The notes under the pieces are model-generated. The model worked only from the letters and a program-made list of their open reading frames with translations, was not told the DNA's origin and searched no databases. From assembly GCF_001865015.1 (NCBI RefSeq), contig NZ_MJGV01000046.1, positions 191,304-255,303 on the forward strand: 64,000 nucleotides of DNA. Direction: 5' to 3'. The stretch is from Curtobacterium sp. MMLR14_010 (GTDB lineage Bacteria > Actinomycetota > Actinomycetes > Actinomycetales > Microbacteriaceae). This document shows, in pieces, positions 45,103-53,902 of the stretch. Position 1 is the stretch's first letter. Each line of letters starts with the position of its first letter. A program made the translations under genes and the position numbers.

Positions 45103-46671
45103 ATGAGACAACGGAATCGAGCGGCCGTGGCCGCGATGACGGCGGCAGCAGCCCTGGTCCTCGCGGGCTGCAGCGCCGGCGGCTCGGCGGACACCACCGG
45201 CACCGCCGCCGGCGGCCACCCGAAGGGCGGTGTCCTGACGATGGCTCGGTCCGCCGACATCATCTCGATGGACAACACCACGACCTTCGACAACAACTCC
45301 ATCCACGTGATGCAGCAGATCATGGAGCCGCTGTTCAACGTGAGCGCGGACGGCAAGAAGCTCGAGCCGTGGCTGGCGACGAGCTACGACGCGTCGGAGG
45401 ACGGCAAGAAGTACACGATCCACCTCCGCAAGGGCGTCGAGTTCTCCAACGGGGACCCGATGACCGCGAAGGACGTCGTCTTCTCGATCAACGCCGACAC
45501 CGCCACCGGCTCGTCCGGCTGGGGCTACATCAACGCGGCGATCGACAAGGTCAGCGCCGTCGACGACGAGACCGTCCAGATCGACCTGAAGTACGCGTGG
45601 GCGCCGCTCATCGCCGACCTGTCGCTGTTCAGCAACGCGGTCGTGCCCGACAACTACGGGGGCGAGTCGAAGAAGGAGTTCTACACGCACCCGATCGGCA
45701 CCGGCCCGTTCGTGTGGGAGTCCTGGAAGAAGGGGCAGTCGCTCAGCCTGACGGCGAACGACGACTACTGGCAGAAGGGCAAGCCGTACCTCGACGGTGT
45801 CAAGTGGACCGTCGTGCCGGACGCCAACACCCGCAAGCTCCAGGTGCAAGGCGGTCAGGTCGACATCGACGACACGCCGGACTGGTCGAGCCTGTCGTCG
45901 CTGAAGTCGGCGGCCGGGGTCAAGGCGGACACGTTCAAGTCGACGCAGATCGACTACGTGGCGTTCAACCAGCAGCGCAAGCCGTTCGACGACGTCCACG
46001 TGCGCCGCGCGATCGCCTTCGCCCTCGACCGCAAGGCGATGGTCAAGGCGGTGCTGTTCGGCAACGGCACGACGGCGAACTCGCTGCTGTCGCCCGGGAC
46101 GCCGTACTACGACGCCAAGGCCGAGGGCCCGACGTACGACGTCAAGCAGGCGAAGGCCGAGCTCGCGAAGTCGTCGAAGCCCGACGGGTTCACGACGACG
46201 CTGCTCATCCGGTCGGGTGACCCGAACCAGACCTCCATCGCGCAGATCATGCAGTCCGAGCTCAAGGAGATCGGGATCACGATGAAGATCAAGCAGCTCG
46301 ACCCGACGGCGAACAAGGAAGCCCGACTGGCCGGCGACTTCGACATGGCCTGGTCCGCCTGGACGATGGACATCCCGGACCCCGACGAGTGGACCTCCTT
46401 CGCGGTCGACCCCGAGGGCGGGTCGAACTCGGCCTTCACGAACTACGACAACGCGGACGTCATCGCGATCAACAAGAAGGCCCAGAAGGAGACGGACCCG
46501 GCCAAGCGCCAGGAGCTGTACTCCGAGCTGCAGCAGAAGACCGGTGACGACGCCTTCCTGGCGTCCCTGTACTACTCGCCCTACGTGTTCGCGACCACCG
46601 ACAAGGTGAACGACTTCCACGTGACGCCCCTCGGCAACTACCAGCTCGAGGACGTCTCCAAGGCGAAGTGA
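45103..46671 (+). CDS. peptide ABC transporter substrate-binding lipoprotein (SBP family 5)
   Basis: The 522-residue lipoprotein has a signal peptide with lipobox LAGC (Cys23), then the family 5 binding fold: GGVLTMARSADIISMDN, LEPWLATSYDASEDGKKYTIHLRKGVEFSNGDPMTAKDV near residues 80-120, and HPIGTGPFVWESW near 200. It captures peptides, or less often nickel or sugars, outside the membrane for the DppBCDF-type system that follows. GAAGAGG precedes the ATG. Confidence 0.92.
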   Translation: MRQRNRAAVAAMTAAAALVLAGCSAGGSADTTGTAAGGHPKGGVLTMARSADIISMDNTTTFDNNSIHVMQQIMEPLFNVSADGKKLEPWLATSYDASEDGKKYTIHLRKGVEFSNGDPMTAKDVVFSINADTATGSSGWGYINAAIDKVSAVDDETVQIDLKYAWAPLIADLSLFSNAVVPDNYGGESKKEFYTHPIGTGPFVWESWKKGQSLSLTANDDYWQKGKPYLDGVKWTVVPDANTRKLQVQGGQVDIDDTPDWSSLSSLKSAAGVKADTFKSTQIDYVAFNQQRKPFDDVHVRRAIAFALDRKAMVKAVLFGNGTTANSLLSPGTPYYDAKAEGPTYDVKQAKAELAKSSKPDGFTTTLLIRSGDPNQTSIAQIMQSELKEIGITMKIKQLDPTANKEARLAGDFDMAWSAWTMDIPDPDEWTSFAVDPEGGSNSAFTNYDNADVIAINKKAQKETDPAKRQELYSELQQKTGDDAFLASLYYSPYVFATTDKVNDFHVTPLGNYQLEDVSKAK

Positions 46672-46697
46672 CTCCGTCGGGGTCTGGCCGACCGCCG

Positions 46698-46770
46698 GAT
46701 CCCGACACCGGTGGGGTCCGGCGCCGGTCGGACCCCGACATCGGTGGGGTCCGGCGCCGGTCGGACCCCA
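46698..46770 (+). repeat. 33-bp tandem repeat forming two hairpins, between SBP gene and dppB
   Basis: Two 33-base units (46698-46730, 46731-46763) each contain GGGGTCCG-N8-CGGACCCC. Such stem-loops between a binding-protein gene and its permease often stabilise or attenuate mRNA so that the binding protein is made in excess; that role here is inferred. Confidence 0.75.
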
Positions 46771-46793
46771 CCGCCCCTCTCGGAAAGGCAGTC

Positions 46794-47753
46794 ATGCTCC
46801 ACCGGCTCCGGTTCATCCCCGGACGGCTCCTGCAGGCCGTCCCGGTCGCGTTCGGCGTGACCATCATCGTGTTCTTCCTCTCCCACCTGCTGCCGGGCAA
46901 CGCGGCCCTCGCGCTCCTCGGCGAACGGGCGACGAAGGCCAGCGTCGCGGCGCTGACCGAACAGCTCGGCCTGGACCGGCCGCTGTGGGAGCAGTACTTC
47001 CGGTTCCTCGGGCAGATCGTGCACGGCAACCTCGGCACGAGCCTGACCTACCAGCTCCCCGTCGGGCAGCTCGTGCTGCAGGCGGTGCCGGTCACGCTGT
47101 CGCTCCTCGGCCTCGCGCTGGTGATGTCGCTCCTGATCAGCATCCCGCTCGCCTCCCTGGCGGCGAGCCGTCCGAACCGCGCCGGCGACCTGTTCGCCCG
47201 CGGGTTCACCCTGCTCGGCCAGGGCATGCCGCAGTTCTGGGTCGGCATCATGCTGATCCTGCTGCTCGCCGTGAACGTGCGGGCCTTCCCCGTCGGTGGG
47301 TACGGCGACGGTGCCGGCGCCCACCTGTACTTCCTGTTCCTGCCGGCGCTGACGCTGGCCATCGCGATGTCCCCGACGATCATCAGGAGCCTCCGGGCGT
47401 CGATGATCGGGGTGCTCGAGTCCGAGTACGCGGGCACCGCGAAGTCGAAGGGCGCCGCCGGCCTGCCGCTGTTCCGCGACCACGTGCTCCGGAACGCGGC
47501 GATCCCGACGGTGTCGATCATCGGCGTCAACCTCGGGTACCTGGTCGGCGGCTCGCTCGTCATCGAGAAGGTCTTCGCGCTGCCGGGCCTCGGCTCGCTC
47601 ATGGTGAACGCGATCTTCTCCCGCGACTTCCCGACGATCCAGGGCGTCACCCTGTTCGTCGCGATCTTCGTCGTCGTGGTCGGGATCCTGACCGACGTCG
47701 TCTACACGATGCTCGACCCGCGGGTCGACCTGGCCGGAGGCACCACCCCATGA
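46794..47753 (+). CDS. dppB: peptide ABC transporter permease, DppB type
   Basis: The 319-residue permease has an N-terminal helix (LLQAVPVAFGVTIIVFFLSHLLPG), a periplasmic domain and five further helices. The coupling-helix motif EYAGTAKSKGAAGLPLFRDHVLRNAAIP lies near residues 205-235. It starts ATG at 46794 with GGAAAGG upstream and overlaps the next gene by four bases. Confidence 0.93.
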   Translation: MLHRLRFIPGRLLQAVPVAFGVTIIVFFLSHLLPGNAALALLGERATKASVAALTEQLGLDRPLWEQYFRFLGQIVHGNLGTSLTYQLPVGQLVLQAVPVTLSLLGLALVMSLLISIPLASLAASRPNRAGDLFARGFTLLGQGMPQFWVGIMLILLLAVNVRAFPVGGYGDGAGAHLYFLFLPALTLAIAMSPTIIRSLRASMIGVLESEYAGTAKSKGAAGLPLFRDHVLRNAAIPTVSIIGVNLGYLVGGSLVIEKVFALPGLGSLMVNAIFSRDFPTIQGVTLFVAIFVVVVGILTDVVYTMLDPRVDLAGGTTP

Positions 47754-48634
47754 CCACCCCCACCGCCGCGCTCGTGGGCTTCAAGCAGCGCCGTCGTGCG
47801 TCGCGGTCCCGGTCGCTCCGCGCCTGGTACCGCAACGGCTCCCTGATGGCCGGCATCGTCATCGTCGGCCTGCTGGTGCTCGTCGCCGTGCTGGCCCCGG
47901 TGATCGCGCCGTACGACCCGATCGCCCAGCACCTCGAGCAGGCCCTCGAGTCCCCGAGCGCCGCACACTGGCTCGGCACGGACAAGTACGGCCGCGACGT
48001 GCTCTCCCGGCTGATCTGGGGCGCCCGCGTCGACCTCCGCGTCGGCTTCCTCGCCGTGCTCATCCCGTTCGTCGTCGGCAGCGTCGTCGGGGCGATCGCC
48101 GGGTACGTCGGCGGCATCGTCGACACCATCCTGATGCGCATCGTCGACGTGTTCTTCGCGTTCCCGTTCTACGTCATGGTCATCGTGCTGGTCTTCGTCC
48201 TCGGCGCGGGGGAGACGAGCATCTACCTCGCGATCGCGGCAGTGTCGTGGGTCTCCTACGCCAAGATCGTCCGCGGCGAGGTCATCGTCGCCCGCCAGCA
48301 GGACTACGTCGTCGCGGCACGACTCGGCGGCATGTCCCACACCCGGCTGCTCGTCCGCCACATCGCCCCCAACGTGATGAGCCAGGCGGTGATCTACGCG
48401 ATGAGCGACATCGTGATGGACATCATGGCGATCGTCACGCTCGGCTACCTCGGTCTGGGCATCGAGCCGCCGACGGCCGAGTGGGGCTCGATGATCGTGG
48501 ACGGCCAGGAGTTCATCACCACGCAGTGGCAGCAGACCACGATCCCCGGGCTGGTCGTCGTCGTCACGAGCCTCGGCCTGTCCTGGCTCGGCGACGGCAT
48601 CAGCGACCTGCTGAGCCCCGACCGGAGGCGCTGA
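47750..48634 (+). CDS. dppC: peptide ABC transporter permease, DppC type
   Basis: The 294-residue permease shows the DppC landmarks: GTDKYGRDVLSRLIWGARVDLRVG after the first helix, and the coupling motif QQDYVVAARLGGMSHTRLLVRHIAPN near residue 180. It forms the membrane channel with DppB and overlaps it (ATGA). Confidence 0.94.
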   Translation: MTTPTAALVGFKQRRRASRSRSLRAWYRNGSLMAGIVIVGLLVLVAVLAPVIAPYDPIAQHLEQALESPSAAHWLGTDKYGRDVLSRLIWGARVDLRVGFLAVLIPFVVGSVVGAIAGYVGGIVDTILMRIVDVFFAFPFYVMVIVLVFVLGAGETSIYLAIAAVSWVSYAKIVRGEVIVARQQDYVVAARLGGMSHTRLLVRHIAPNVMSQAVIYAMSDIVMDIMAIVTLGYLGLGIEPPTAEWGSMIVDGQEFITTQWQQTTIPGLVVVVTSLGLSWLGDGISDLLSPDRRR

Positions 48635-48635
48635 C

Positions 48636-49787
48636 ATGCCGAACACGCGCACGAACACCAGCACCAGCACCAGCACGCGCACGAACACGAACACGAACAC
48701 GAACACGCGCACGAACACCAGCACCAGCACGAACACGAGCACCGACACCAGCGTCCAGTCGGAAGGACCGCGCATGACCGCCCCACTGCTCGAGGTCGAG
48801 GCCCTGACGATCGGCATCCGCCGTCGTGGCCGCGACGACGTGCGCATCGTCGAGGACCTGTCCTTCGCGATCCAACCCGGCGAGCGCTTCGGCATCGTCG
48901 GGGAGTCCGGCTCCGGGAAGTCCCTGACGCTCCGCGCGATCGCCGGGCTGCTGCCGAAGGGCGTCGAGGTGCTCTCCGGGGCGATCCGGTACCGCGGCGA
49001 GGACCTCGGCGGCATGTCCGCAACCGCCCGTCGGAAGCTCATGGGCCCGCAGATCGCGATGGTGTTCCAGGAGCCGATGACGGCGCTGAACCCCGTCGTC
49101 CGCGTCGGCGAGCAGATCGCCGAGGGGCCGCGCCGACACCTCGGCCTCTCCCGCACGGCCGCCGCGGAGCTGGCCGTCGAGATGATGCGCCGCACGGGCA
49201 TCCCGGACCCGGCACGCCGGGCACGGGCGTACCCGCACGAGCTCTCCGGCGGGCTCAGGCAGCGCATCATGATCGCGATGGCGCTGTCGTGCTCCCCGCG
49301 CCTGCTGCTCTGCGACGAGCCGACGACCGCGCTCGACGTCACGGTGCAGCACCAGGTCCTCCAGCTCGTCGAGGAACTCTGCGACGAGACCGGCACCGCG
49401 CTGGCGTTCGTCACCCACGACCTCGCCGTGGTGAACCAGACCTGCACCGAGCTCGCGGTGATGTACTCCGGGCACCGCGTCGAGGCCGGCCCGGTGAAGG
49501 ACGTCTTCCGGGATCCCCGACACCCGTACACGCGGGGCCTGCTCGAGTCCGCGCCGGACTTCGACGACCCCGACCGCGCCCTGATACCGATCCCGGGGTT
49601 CCCGCCGAACGTCGCTGCACGACCCGATGGATGCCCCTTCGCGCCGCGGTGCCGCTTCGCGATCGAGGCCTGCACGACGGCGATGCCCGCGCAGGAGGAC
49701 GTCGGCCCCGGCCGCACCGCCGCCTGCATCCGCACACACGAGATAGGCTCCGCCGCCCCCGGCGAGCCCGTGGAGGTCCTGGCATGA
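48636..49787 (+). CDS. dppD: peptide ABC transporter ATPase, DppD type, with Thr/Asn/Ser-repeat N-terminus
   Basis: From ATG 48636 the protein is 383 residues. The first 46 are a Thr-x dipeptide tract (NTNTNT, STSTST) and the ABC domain begins at MTAPLLEVEALTIG. Motifs are GESGSGKS (Walker A), LSGGLRQR (signature), LLCDEPTTALDVT (Walker B) and a C-terminal Cys-rich segment (CPFAPRCRFAIEAC). GGAGG lies seven bases before 48636. ATG 48774, with GGAAGGA six bases before it, would omit the tract. The translated tract in dppF favours the longer form. Confidence 0.92.
   Translation: MPNTRTNTSTSTSTRTNTNTNTNTRTNTSTSTNTSTDTSVQSEGPRMTAPLLEVEALTIGIRRRGRDDVRIVEDLSFAIQPGERFGIVGESGSGKSLTLRAIAGLLPKGVEVLSGAIRYRGEDLGGMSATARRKLMGPQIAMVFQEPMTALNPVVRVGEQIAEGPRRHLGLSRTAAAELAVEMMRRTGIPDPARRARAYPHELSGGLRQRIMIAMALSCSPRLLLCDEPTTALDVTVQHQVLQLVEELCDETGTALAFVTHDLAVVNQTCTELAVMYSGHRVEAGPVKDVFRDPRHPYTRGLLESAPDFDDPDRALIPIPGFPPNVAARPDGCPFAPRCRFAIEACTTAMPAQEDVGPGRTAACIRTHEIGSAAPGEPVEVLA
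48643..48751 (+). repeat. hexamer-based coding microsatellite
   Basis: Imperfect repeats of ACGAAC, ACCAGC and ACGAGC fill about 110 bases and encode alternating Thr with Asn, Ser or Arg. The unit length keeps the reading frame whatever the copy number. Confidence 0.85.
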
Positions 49788-51079
49788 ACGCGAGCACCAG
49801 CACCAGCACGATCACGAGCACCAGCACCAGCACCAGCACCAGCACCGCCCCGGTCCTCCGCGCCGAGTCGGTCACCAAGCGCTACCAACTCCCCGTCACG
49901 GTCATCGACCGGATGCGGCGCTCCACCCGCACCGCGCTGACCGCCCTCGACGGCGTCGACCTGGAGCTCCGCCGCGGCGAGGTCCTCGCCCTGGTGGGGG
50001 AGTCCGGCTCCGGCAAGTCGACCCTGGCGAAGATCCTGGTCGGCAGCGTCACCGCCACCACCGGGACCCTCGACGCGGACGGCGAGCGCGTGCCGGTGCA
50101 CCGTGACAAGGACGCCTCGCGGCGGATCCAGATGGTGTTCCAGGACCCGTACTCGTCCCTGAACCCGCGGATCCCCGTCGGCTCGATGCTGCGGGAGCTC
50201 CTGCTGCTGCACCGCATCGTCCCCCGGGCCGAGGTCCGTGCGGAGAGCATCCGCATCCTCAACCTCGTGGGGCTCGAGGAGGACGCGCTCGACGCCTACC
50301 CCAGCCAGTTCTCCGGTGGGCAGCGGCAGCGCATCGCGATCGCCCGGGCCATCGCGGTCCGCCCCGACGTGCTCATCGCGGACGAGCCGGTGTCGGCGCT
50401 CGACGTGTCCGTGCAGGCGACGATCCTCGAGCTCTTCGCCCGCCTGCAGCGCGAGCTCGGCCTGAGCATCCTGTTCGTGGCGCACAACCTGGCCGTCGTG
50501 CAGCACCTCAGCCAGCGGGTCGCCGTGATGTACCTCGGCCGGATCGTCGAGGTCGCCGACACCGACGAGCTGTTCCGGAACCCGCGGCACCCGTACACCC
50601 GGGCGCTCATCGACTCGATCCCGCGGATGGGCGCCGAGAGCGTCACGGCCCGGCTCGCCCTGCAGGGCGACCCGCCGAGCCCGTTCGACATCCCGACGGG
50701 CTGCCGGTTCCACCCCCGCTGCCCGTACGCCGTGGACGCGTGCCGCACGACGGACCCCGCGCTCGCGCCGGTCCCGCTGGTGCTCGGCACCCGGCCTGGA
50801 GGCTCGGCACCGGTCCCGACGTCGGCTCGCGGTGTCGACACGACCGCCGCGCAGGCGACGGCACCGCAGGCACCGCACGTCGCCGCGTGCATCCGCTCAG
50901 CGGAGCTCGGGGACGTGGACCCGCTCCGCGAACCCGCGATCGAACCCGACGACCCAGCACTCACCCGTCCCGACGTGCTCCTCGACCCTGAACGGGTCGT
51001 CGAGTCCGACCTCGACGAGGTCGCACCAGCCGCACCGGCCGCCTCGGCCGCGTACCACCAGGAGGAACCGTCCGCATGA
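49784..51079 (+). CDS. dppF: peptide ABC transporter ATPase, DppF type, with Ser/Thr-repeat N-terminus
   Basis: The 431-residue ATPase has Walker A GESGSGKS near residue 75, Q-loop VFQDPYSSLNPR, signature FSGGQRQR, Walker B LIADEPVSALDVS and the C-terminal CRFHPRCPY cysteines. Residues 3-21 are a Ser/Thr tract with no alternative start before the ABC domain, so it is truly translated. The C-terminus is about 80 residues longer than usual, with a low-complexity insert (SAPVPTSARGVDTTAAQ) and an acidic tail. It overlaps dppD and the next gene by four bases each. Confidence 0.93.
   Translation: MNASTSTSTITSTSTSTSTSTAPVLRAESVTKRYQLPVTVIDRMRRSTRTALTALDGVDLELRRGEVLALVGESGSGKSTLAKILVGSVTATTGTLDADGERVPVHRDKDASRRIQMVFQDPYSSLNPRIPVGSMLRELLLLHRIVPRAEVRAESIRILNLVGLEEDALDAYPSQFSGGQRQRIAIARAIAVRPDVLIADEPVSALDVSVQATILELFARLQRELGLSILFVAHNLAVVQHLSQRVAVMYLGRIVEVADTDELFRNPRHPYTRALIDSIPRMGAESVTARLALQGDPPSPFDIPTGCRFHPRCPYAVDACRTTDPALAPVPLVLGTRPGGSAPVPTSARGVDTTAAQATAPQAPHVAACIRSAELGDVDPLREPAIEPDDPALTRPDVLLDPERVVESDLDEVAPAAPAASAAYHQEEPSA
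49792..49847 (+). repeat. hexamer coding microsatellite in dppF
   Basis: AGCACC units with few variants (ACGATC, ACGAGC) repeat about nine times right after the start codon. Confidence 0.85.
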
Positions 51080-51909
51080 AGATCTGGATCTCGTACGACA
51101 TGGAAGGCGTCGCCGGCATCGTCGACTGGGACCAGTGCCGCCCCGGCAGCGACGGCTACGCCCAGGGATGCGCACTGCTCCTCGACGAGGTGAACGCCGC
51201 GATCGAGGGCGCCGTCGCCGGCGGTGCCACCGAGGTGCTGCTCAACGACTCGCACAGCCGGATGTCGAACCTCGACCCGCGTGCGGTCGTGCACCCGGAC
51301 AAGGTGCGGTTCATCACCGGCCGCCACAAGCCGATGTACATGATGCAGGGGCTCGACTCGTCGGTCGACGGGGCGTTCCTGGTCGGCTACCACGGCTCGA
51401 TCTCGGGCGCACCCTCGGTCCTGTCGCACACGTACAACCCCGAGGTGTTCACCGGCGCCCGCGTGAACGGCACCTGGGTGGGGGAGAGCGGCATCAACGC
51501 CCTCGTCACGTCCCACCACGGTGTGCCGATCGCCCTGGTCACCGGCGACGAGGTCACCTGGGACGAGACCGAGCCCTTCGCACCGGACGCCGAGCACGTC
51601 GTGACGAAGACCTCGATCACCCGGGCCAGCGCCGACGCCCTGCACCCGACCGAGTCCTGCCGCCGGATCCGCGAGGCCGCGAAGACCGCCGTCGAGCGGA
51701 TCCCCCAGATGCGCGACCGGTCGATCGACGCACCGGCCACGCTCGAGCTCGACGTCGCCACCGCGGACATGGCCGACGTCGCGACCTGGGTCGGCGGTGT
51801 CGACCGGATCGCCACCAGGACGATCGCGATCAGCGGCGACGACCTGCTGTCGGTGTTCACACGCTTCGTCGCCGTGAACTACATCACCCGCCAGGCCGGA
51901 GGACGCTGA
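51076..51909 (+). CDS. M55 family D-aminopeptidase (B. subtilis DppA-like)
   Basis: The 277-residue protein opens with the M55 signature WISYDMEGVAGIVDWDQ and has NDSHSRMSN, GRHKPMYMMQGLD and FLVGYHGS, whose Asp, Glu and His bind zinc. The B. subtilis relative is a decameric cytoplasmic D-aminopeptidase encoded with a dipeptide transporter. Here it follows dppF with a four-base overlap, so imported peptides with N-terminal D-residues are the likely substrate. Confidence 0.93.
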   Translation: MKIWISYDMEGVAGIVDWDQCRPGSDGYAQGCALLLDEVNAAIEGAVAGGATEVLLNDSHSRMSNLDPRAVVHPDKVRFITGRHKPMYMMQGLDSSVDGAFLVGYHGSISGAPSVLSHTYNPEVFTGARVNGTWVGESGINALVTSHHGVPIALVTGDEVTWDETEPFAPDAEHVVTKTSITRASADALHPTESCRRIREAAKTAVERIPQMRDRSIDAPATLELDVATADMADVATWVGGVDRIATRTIAISGDDLLSVFTRFVAVNYITRQAGGR

Positions 51910-52859
51910 TGCCCGCCGAGGAGTCCATCGCCCCACCCCGGGACACGGTCCTGTTCGACGTGCCGGCGGTCCGCGGCTGGTCGCTCGCCCTGCACGGTGG
52001 TGCCGGCGGACGCATCCAGGAGCTCGCCGCCGAGGAGCGCGAGCGCTTCGAGGCGGGCCTGACCCGTGCCTACCGGGCCGGCGAAGCGGTCCTCGACCAG
52101 GACGGCACCGCGCTCGACGCGGTCTGCGCGACCGTCGAACAGCTCGAGGACGACCCGCTCTTCAACGCGGGGCGGGGCGCCGCCCTGACCACCGACGGCG
52201 AGGTGGAACTGGACGCGGCCGTGATGGACGGCCGGACCGGTCTGGCGGGGGCGATCGCAGCCTCCCGGCATGCCCGCAACCCCGTGCACCTGGCGCGCGC
52301 CGTCATGGAACGGTCCGCCCACCTGCTCCTGGTCCACCCGACCCGCGCCCTCGTCGAGTCCTGGGGACTCACGACCGCGGAGCAGGACTACTTCGTGACC
52401 GAGGCGCGGCAGGCGCAGCTCGCCCGCATCCTGGCGGACCGGCTCGTGGCACCCCGCCACGGGACCGTCGGGGCGGTCGCCCGCGACCGGACCGGCTCCA
52501 TCGCGGCGGCGACGTCGACCGGTGGCATGGCGAACCAGGAGGACGGCCGTGTCGGCGACTCGCCGATCATCGGTGCCGGCACCTACGCGCTCGACGGGTT
52601 CGCCGCGATCTCGTGCACCGGCGAGGGTGAGGCGTTCATCCGCGGGGTGGTGTCCTACGACATCGTCGCGCGGATGCGGTACGGCGGCAGCGTGCTGCCC
52701 GACGCCGTGGCCGCGACCATCCAGCAGGAGCTGACCGAGGAGCACGCCAGCGGCGGGCTCGTCGCGGTCGGTGCTGACGGCCGGGTCGTCGTGGCGCACA
52801 ACTCGCCGACGATGTTCGCGGCGTTCGACGACGGCAGCGGGCTGGTGCTGCGGACCTGA
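51909..52859 (+). CDS. isoaspartyl peptidase/L-asparaginase (Ntn hydrolase)
   Basis: The 316-residue precursor has LALHGGAGG at the start, LFNAGRGAALTTDGEVELDAAVMDG near residue 80-100 and the autocleavage site HGTVGAVARD near 180, where Thr becomes the N-terminal nucleophile. STGGMANQEDGRVGDSP and FAAISCTGEGEAFIR follow. It cleaves beta-aspartyl peptides and some asparagine derivatives in the cytoplasm. It shares one base with the D-aminopeptidase stop (TGATG). Confidence 0.93.
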   Translation: MPAEESIAPPRDTVLFDVPAVRGWSLALHGGAGGRIQELAAEERERFEAGLTRAYRAGEAVLDQDGTALDAVCATVEQLEDDPLFNAGRGAALTTDGEVELDAAVMDGRTGLAGAIAASRHARNPVHLARAVMERSAHLLLVHPTRALVESWGLTTAEQDYFVTEARQAQLARILADRLVAPRHGTVGAVARDRTGSIAAATSTGGMANQEDGRVGDSPIIGAGTYALDGFAAISCTGEGEAFIRGVVSYDIVARMRYGGSVLPDAVAATIQQELTEEHASGGLVAVGADGRVVVAHNSPTMFAAFDDGSGLVLRT

Positions 52860-52957
52860 GCCGCGGGCGGGCGCCCGTCCGGGCGTCCGTCCGGTCGGAC
52901 CTGCCAGGCTCGCGAGCACGAGCACACGACCACCACCGACGACGAGGAGGAGCTGGG

Positions 52958-53902
52958 ATGCCCATCAACGACGAGGTCTTCGCCCGCATGGACGAGCTGA
53001 GCCCGGCGGAGCGCAAGGTGGCCCGCGCCCTGCTGGCCGCCTGGCCCACCGCGGGCACGGAGAGCGCCGCGAGCCTGGCCCGCACCGCCGGGACGAGCAC
53101 GCCGACGGTCCTGCGGCTCGCGAGCCGCCTCGGCTTCGGCAGCTGGCCGGAGTTCCAGGCCCGGGTCCGCGACGAGATCGCCGACCACCTCAACAGCCCA
53201 CTCCGCCGCTCGCAGGAGGGCATCGCGCTCGGCGACGGCGGCACCCTCGGCCGCGCCATCGCGGACCGCGTCGCCCTCGTGGAGTCGCTCGGCACCAGCG
53301 TCCCGCCGAGCGAGTTCGACCGGGCGGTCGCCGTGCTCGCCGACCGCCCGAAGCAGGTCGCGCTGCTGGGCGGGTACTTCAGCCGGTACTTCGCGATGGT
53401 GCTCGCGGCGCAGCTCGACCAGATCCTGCCGAACGTCGACTTCGTCGCCGAGCCGCTCGGGCACGACGTCGGCCGGTTCCTGCAGCTCGGCAAGGGCGGG
53501 GTCGTCGTCGTGATGGACTTCCGCCGGCACGAGCTCGTCGCGCAGCAGGCGGCGGCCGCGGCGAAGCGCCAGGGCGCGACCGTGCTGCTCATCACCGACA
53601 CGTCGCTGTCGCCCGTGGTCGAGAGCGCCGACATCGTGCTCCCGGTCACCGTCGACGGCATCCCGTTCGACTCCATGACACCCCTGCTGGTCCTCATCGA
53701 GGCCCTGGTCGAGGGCGTGCTGCGCGCTGCCGGGCCCCGCGGGCTGGAGCGGATGCGACAGTGGGAGGAGTCGGTGCGGATCACCCGCGCCTCGCGCGCT
53801 GCGCACGCCGAGGAGGACGTCCGCGACGACACCGGCCCCCGCGAGGTCGGGGCCGGCAACGTCGAGGCGCTCGCCCTGCCGGGGACCGGGGGCGCGCTGT
53901 GA
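52958..53902 (+). CDS. RpiR/MurR family transcriptional regulator (HTH + SIS)
   Basis: The 314-residue regulator has an N-terminal RpiR helix-turn-helix (LSPAERKVARALL, ASLARTAGTSTPTVLRLASRLGFGSWPEFQ, residues 14-68) and a SIS sugar-phosphate domain near 120-250 (VALLGGYFSRYFAMVLAAQL, VVVMDFRRHELVAQQAAAAAKRQGA). The effector is unknown; MurR-type relatives sense MurNAc-6-phosphate. It lies inside the operon it probably controls, with GAGGAGG before the ATG, and overlaps the next SDR by four bases. Confidence 0.9.
   Translation: MPINDEVFARMDELSPAERKVARALLAAWPTAGTESAASLARTAGTSTPTVLRLASRLGFGSWPEFQARVRDEIADHLNSPLRRSQEGIALGDGGTLGRAIADRVALVESLGTSVPPSEFDRAVAVLADRPKQVALLGGYFSRYFAMVLAAQLDQILPNVDFVAEPLGHDVGRFLQLGKGGVVVVMDFRRHELVAQQAAAAAKRQGATVLLITDTSLSPVVESADIVLPVTVDGIPFDSMTPLLVLIEALVEGVLRAAGPRGLERMRQWEESVRITRASRAAHAEEDVRDDTGPREVGAGNVEALALPGTGGAL

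Noticed and set aside
47702-50878. Long minus-strand open frame (about 1058 codons) opposite dppC-dppD-dppF
   Set aside because: It runs antisense to three clear ABC transporter genes. High GC keeps stop codons rare on the opposite strand.
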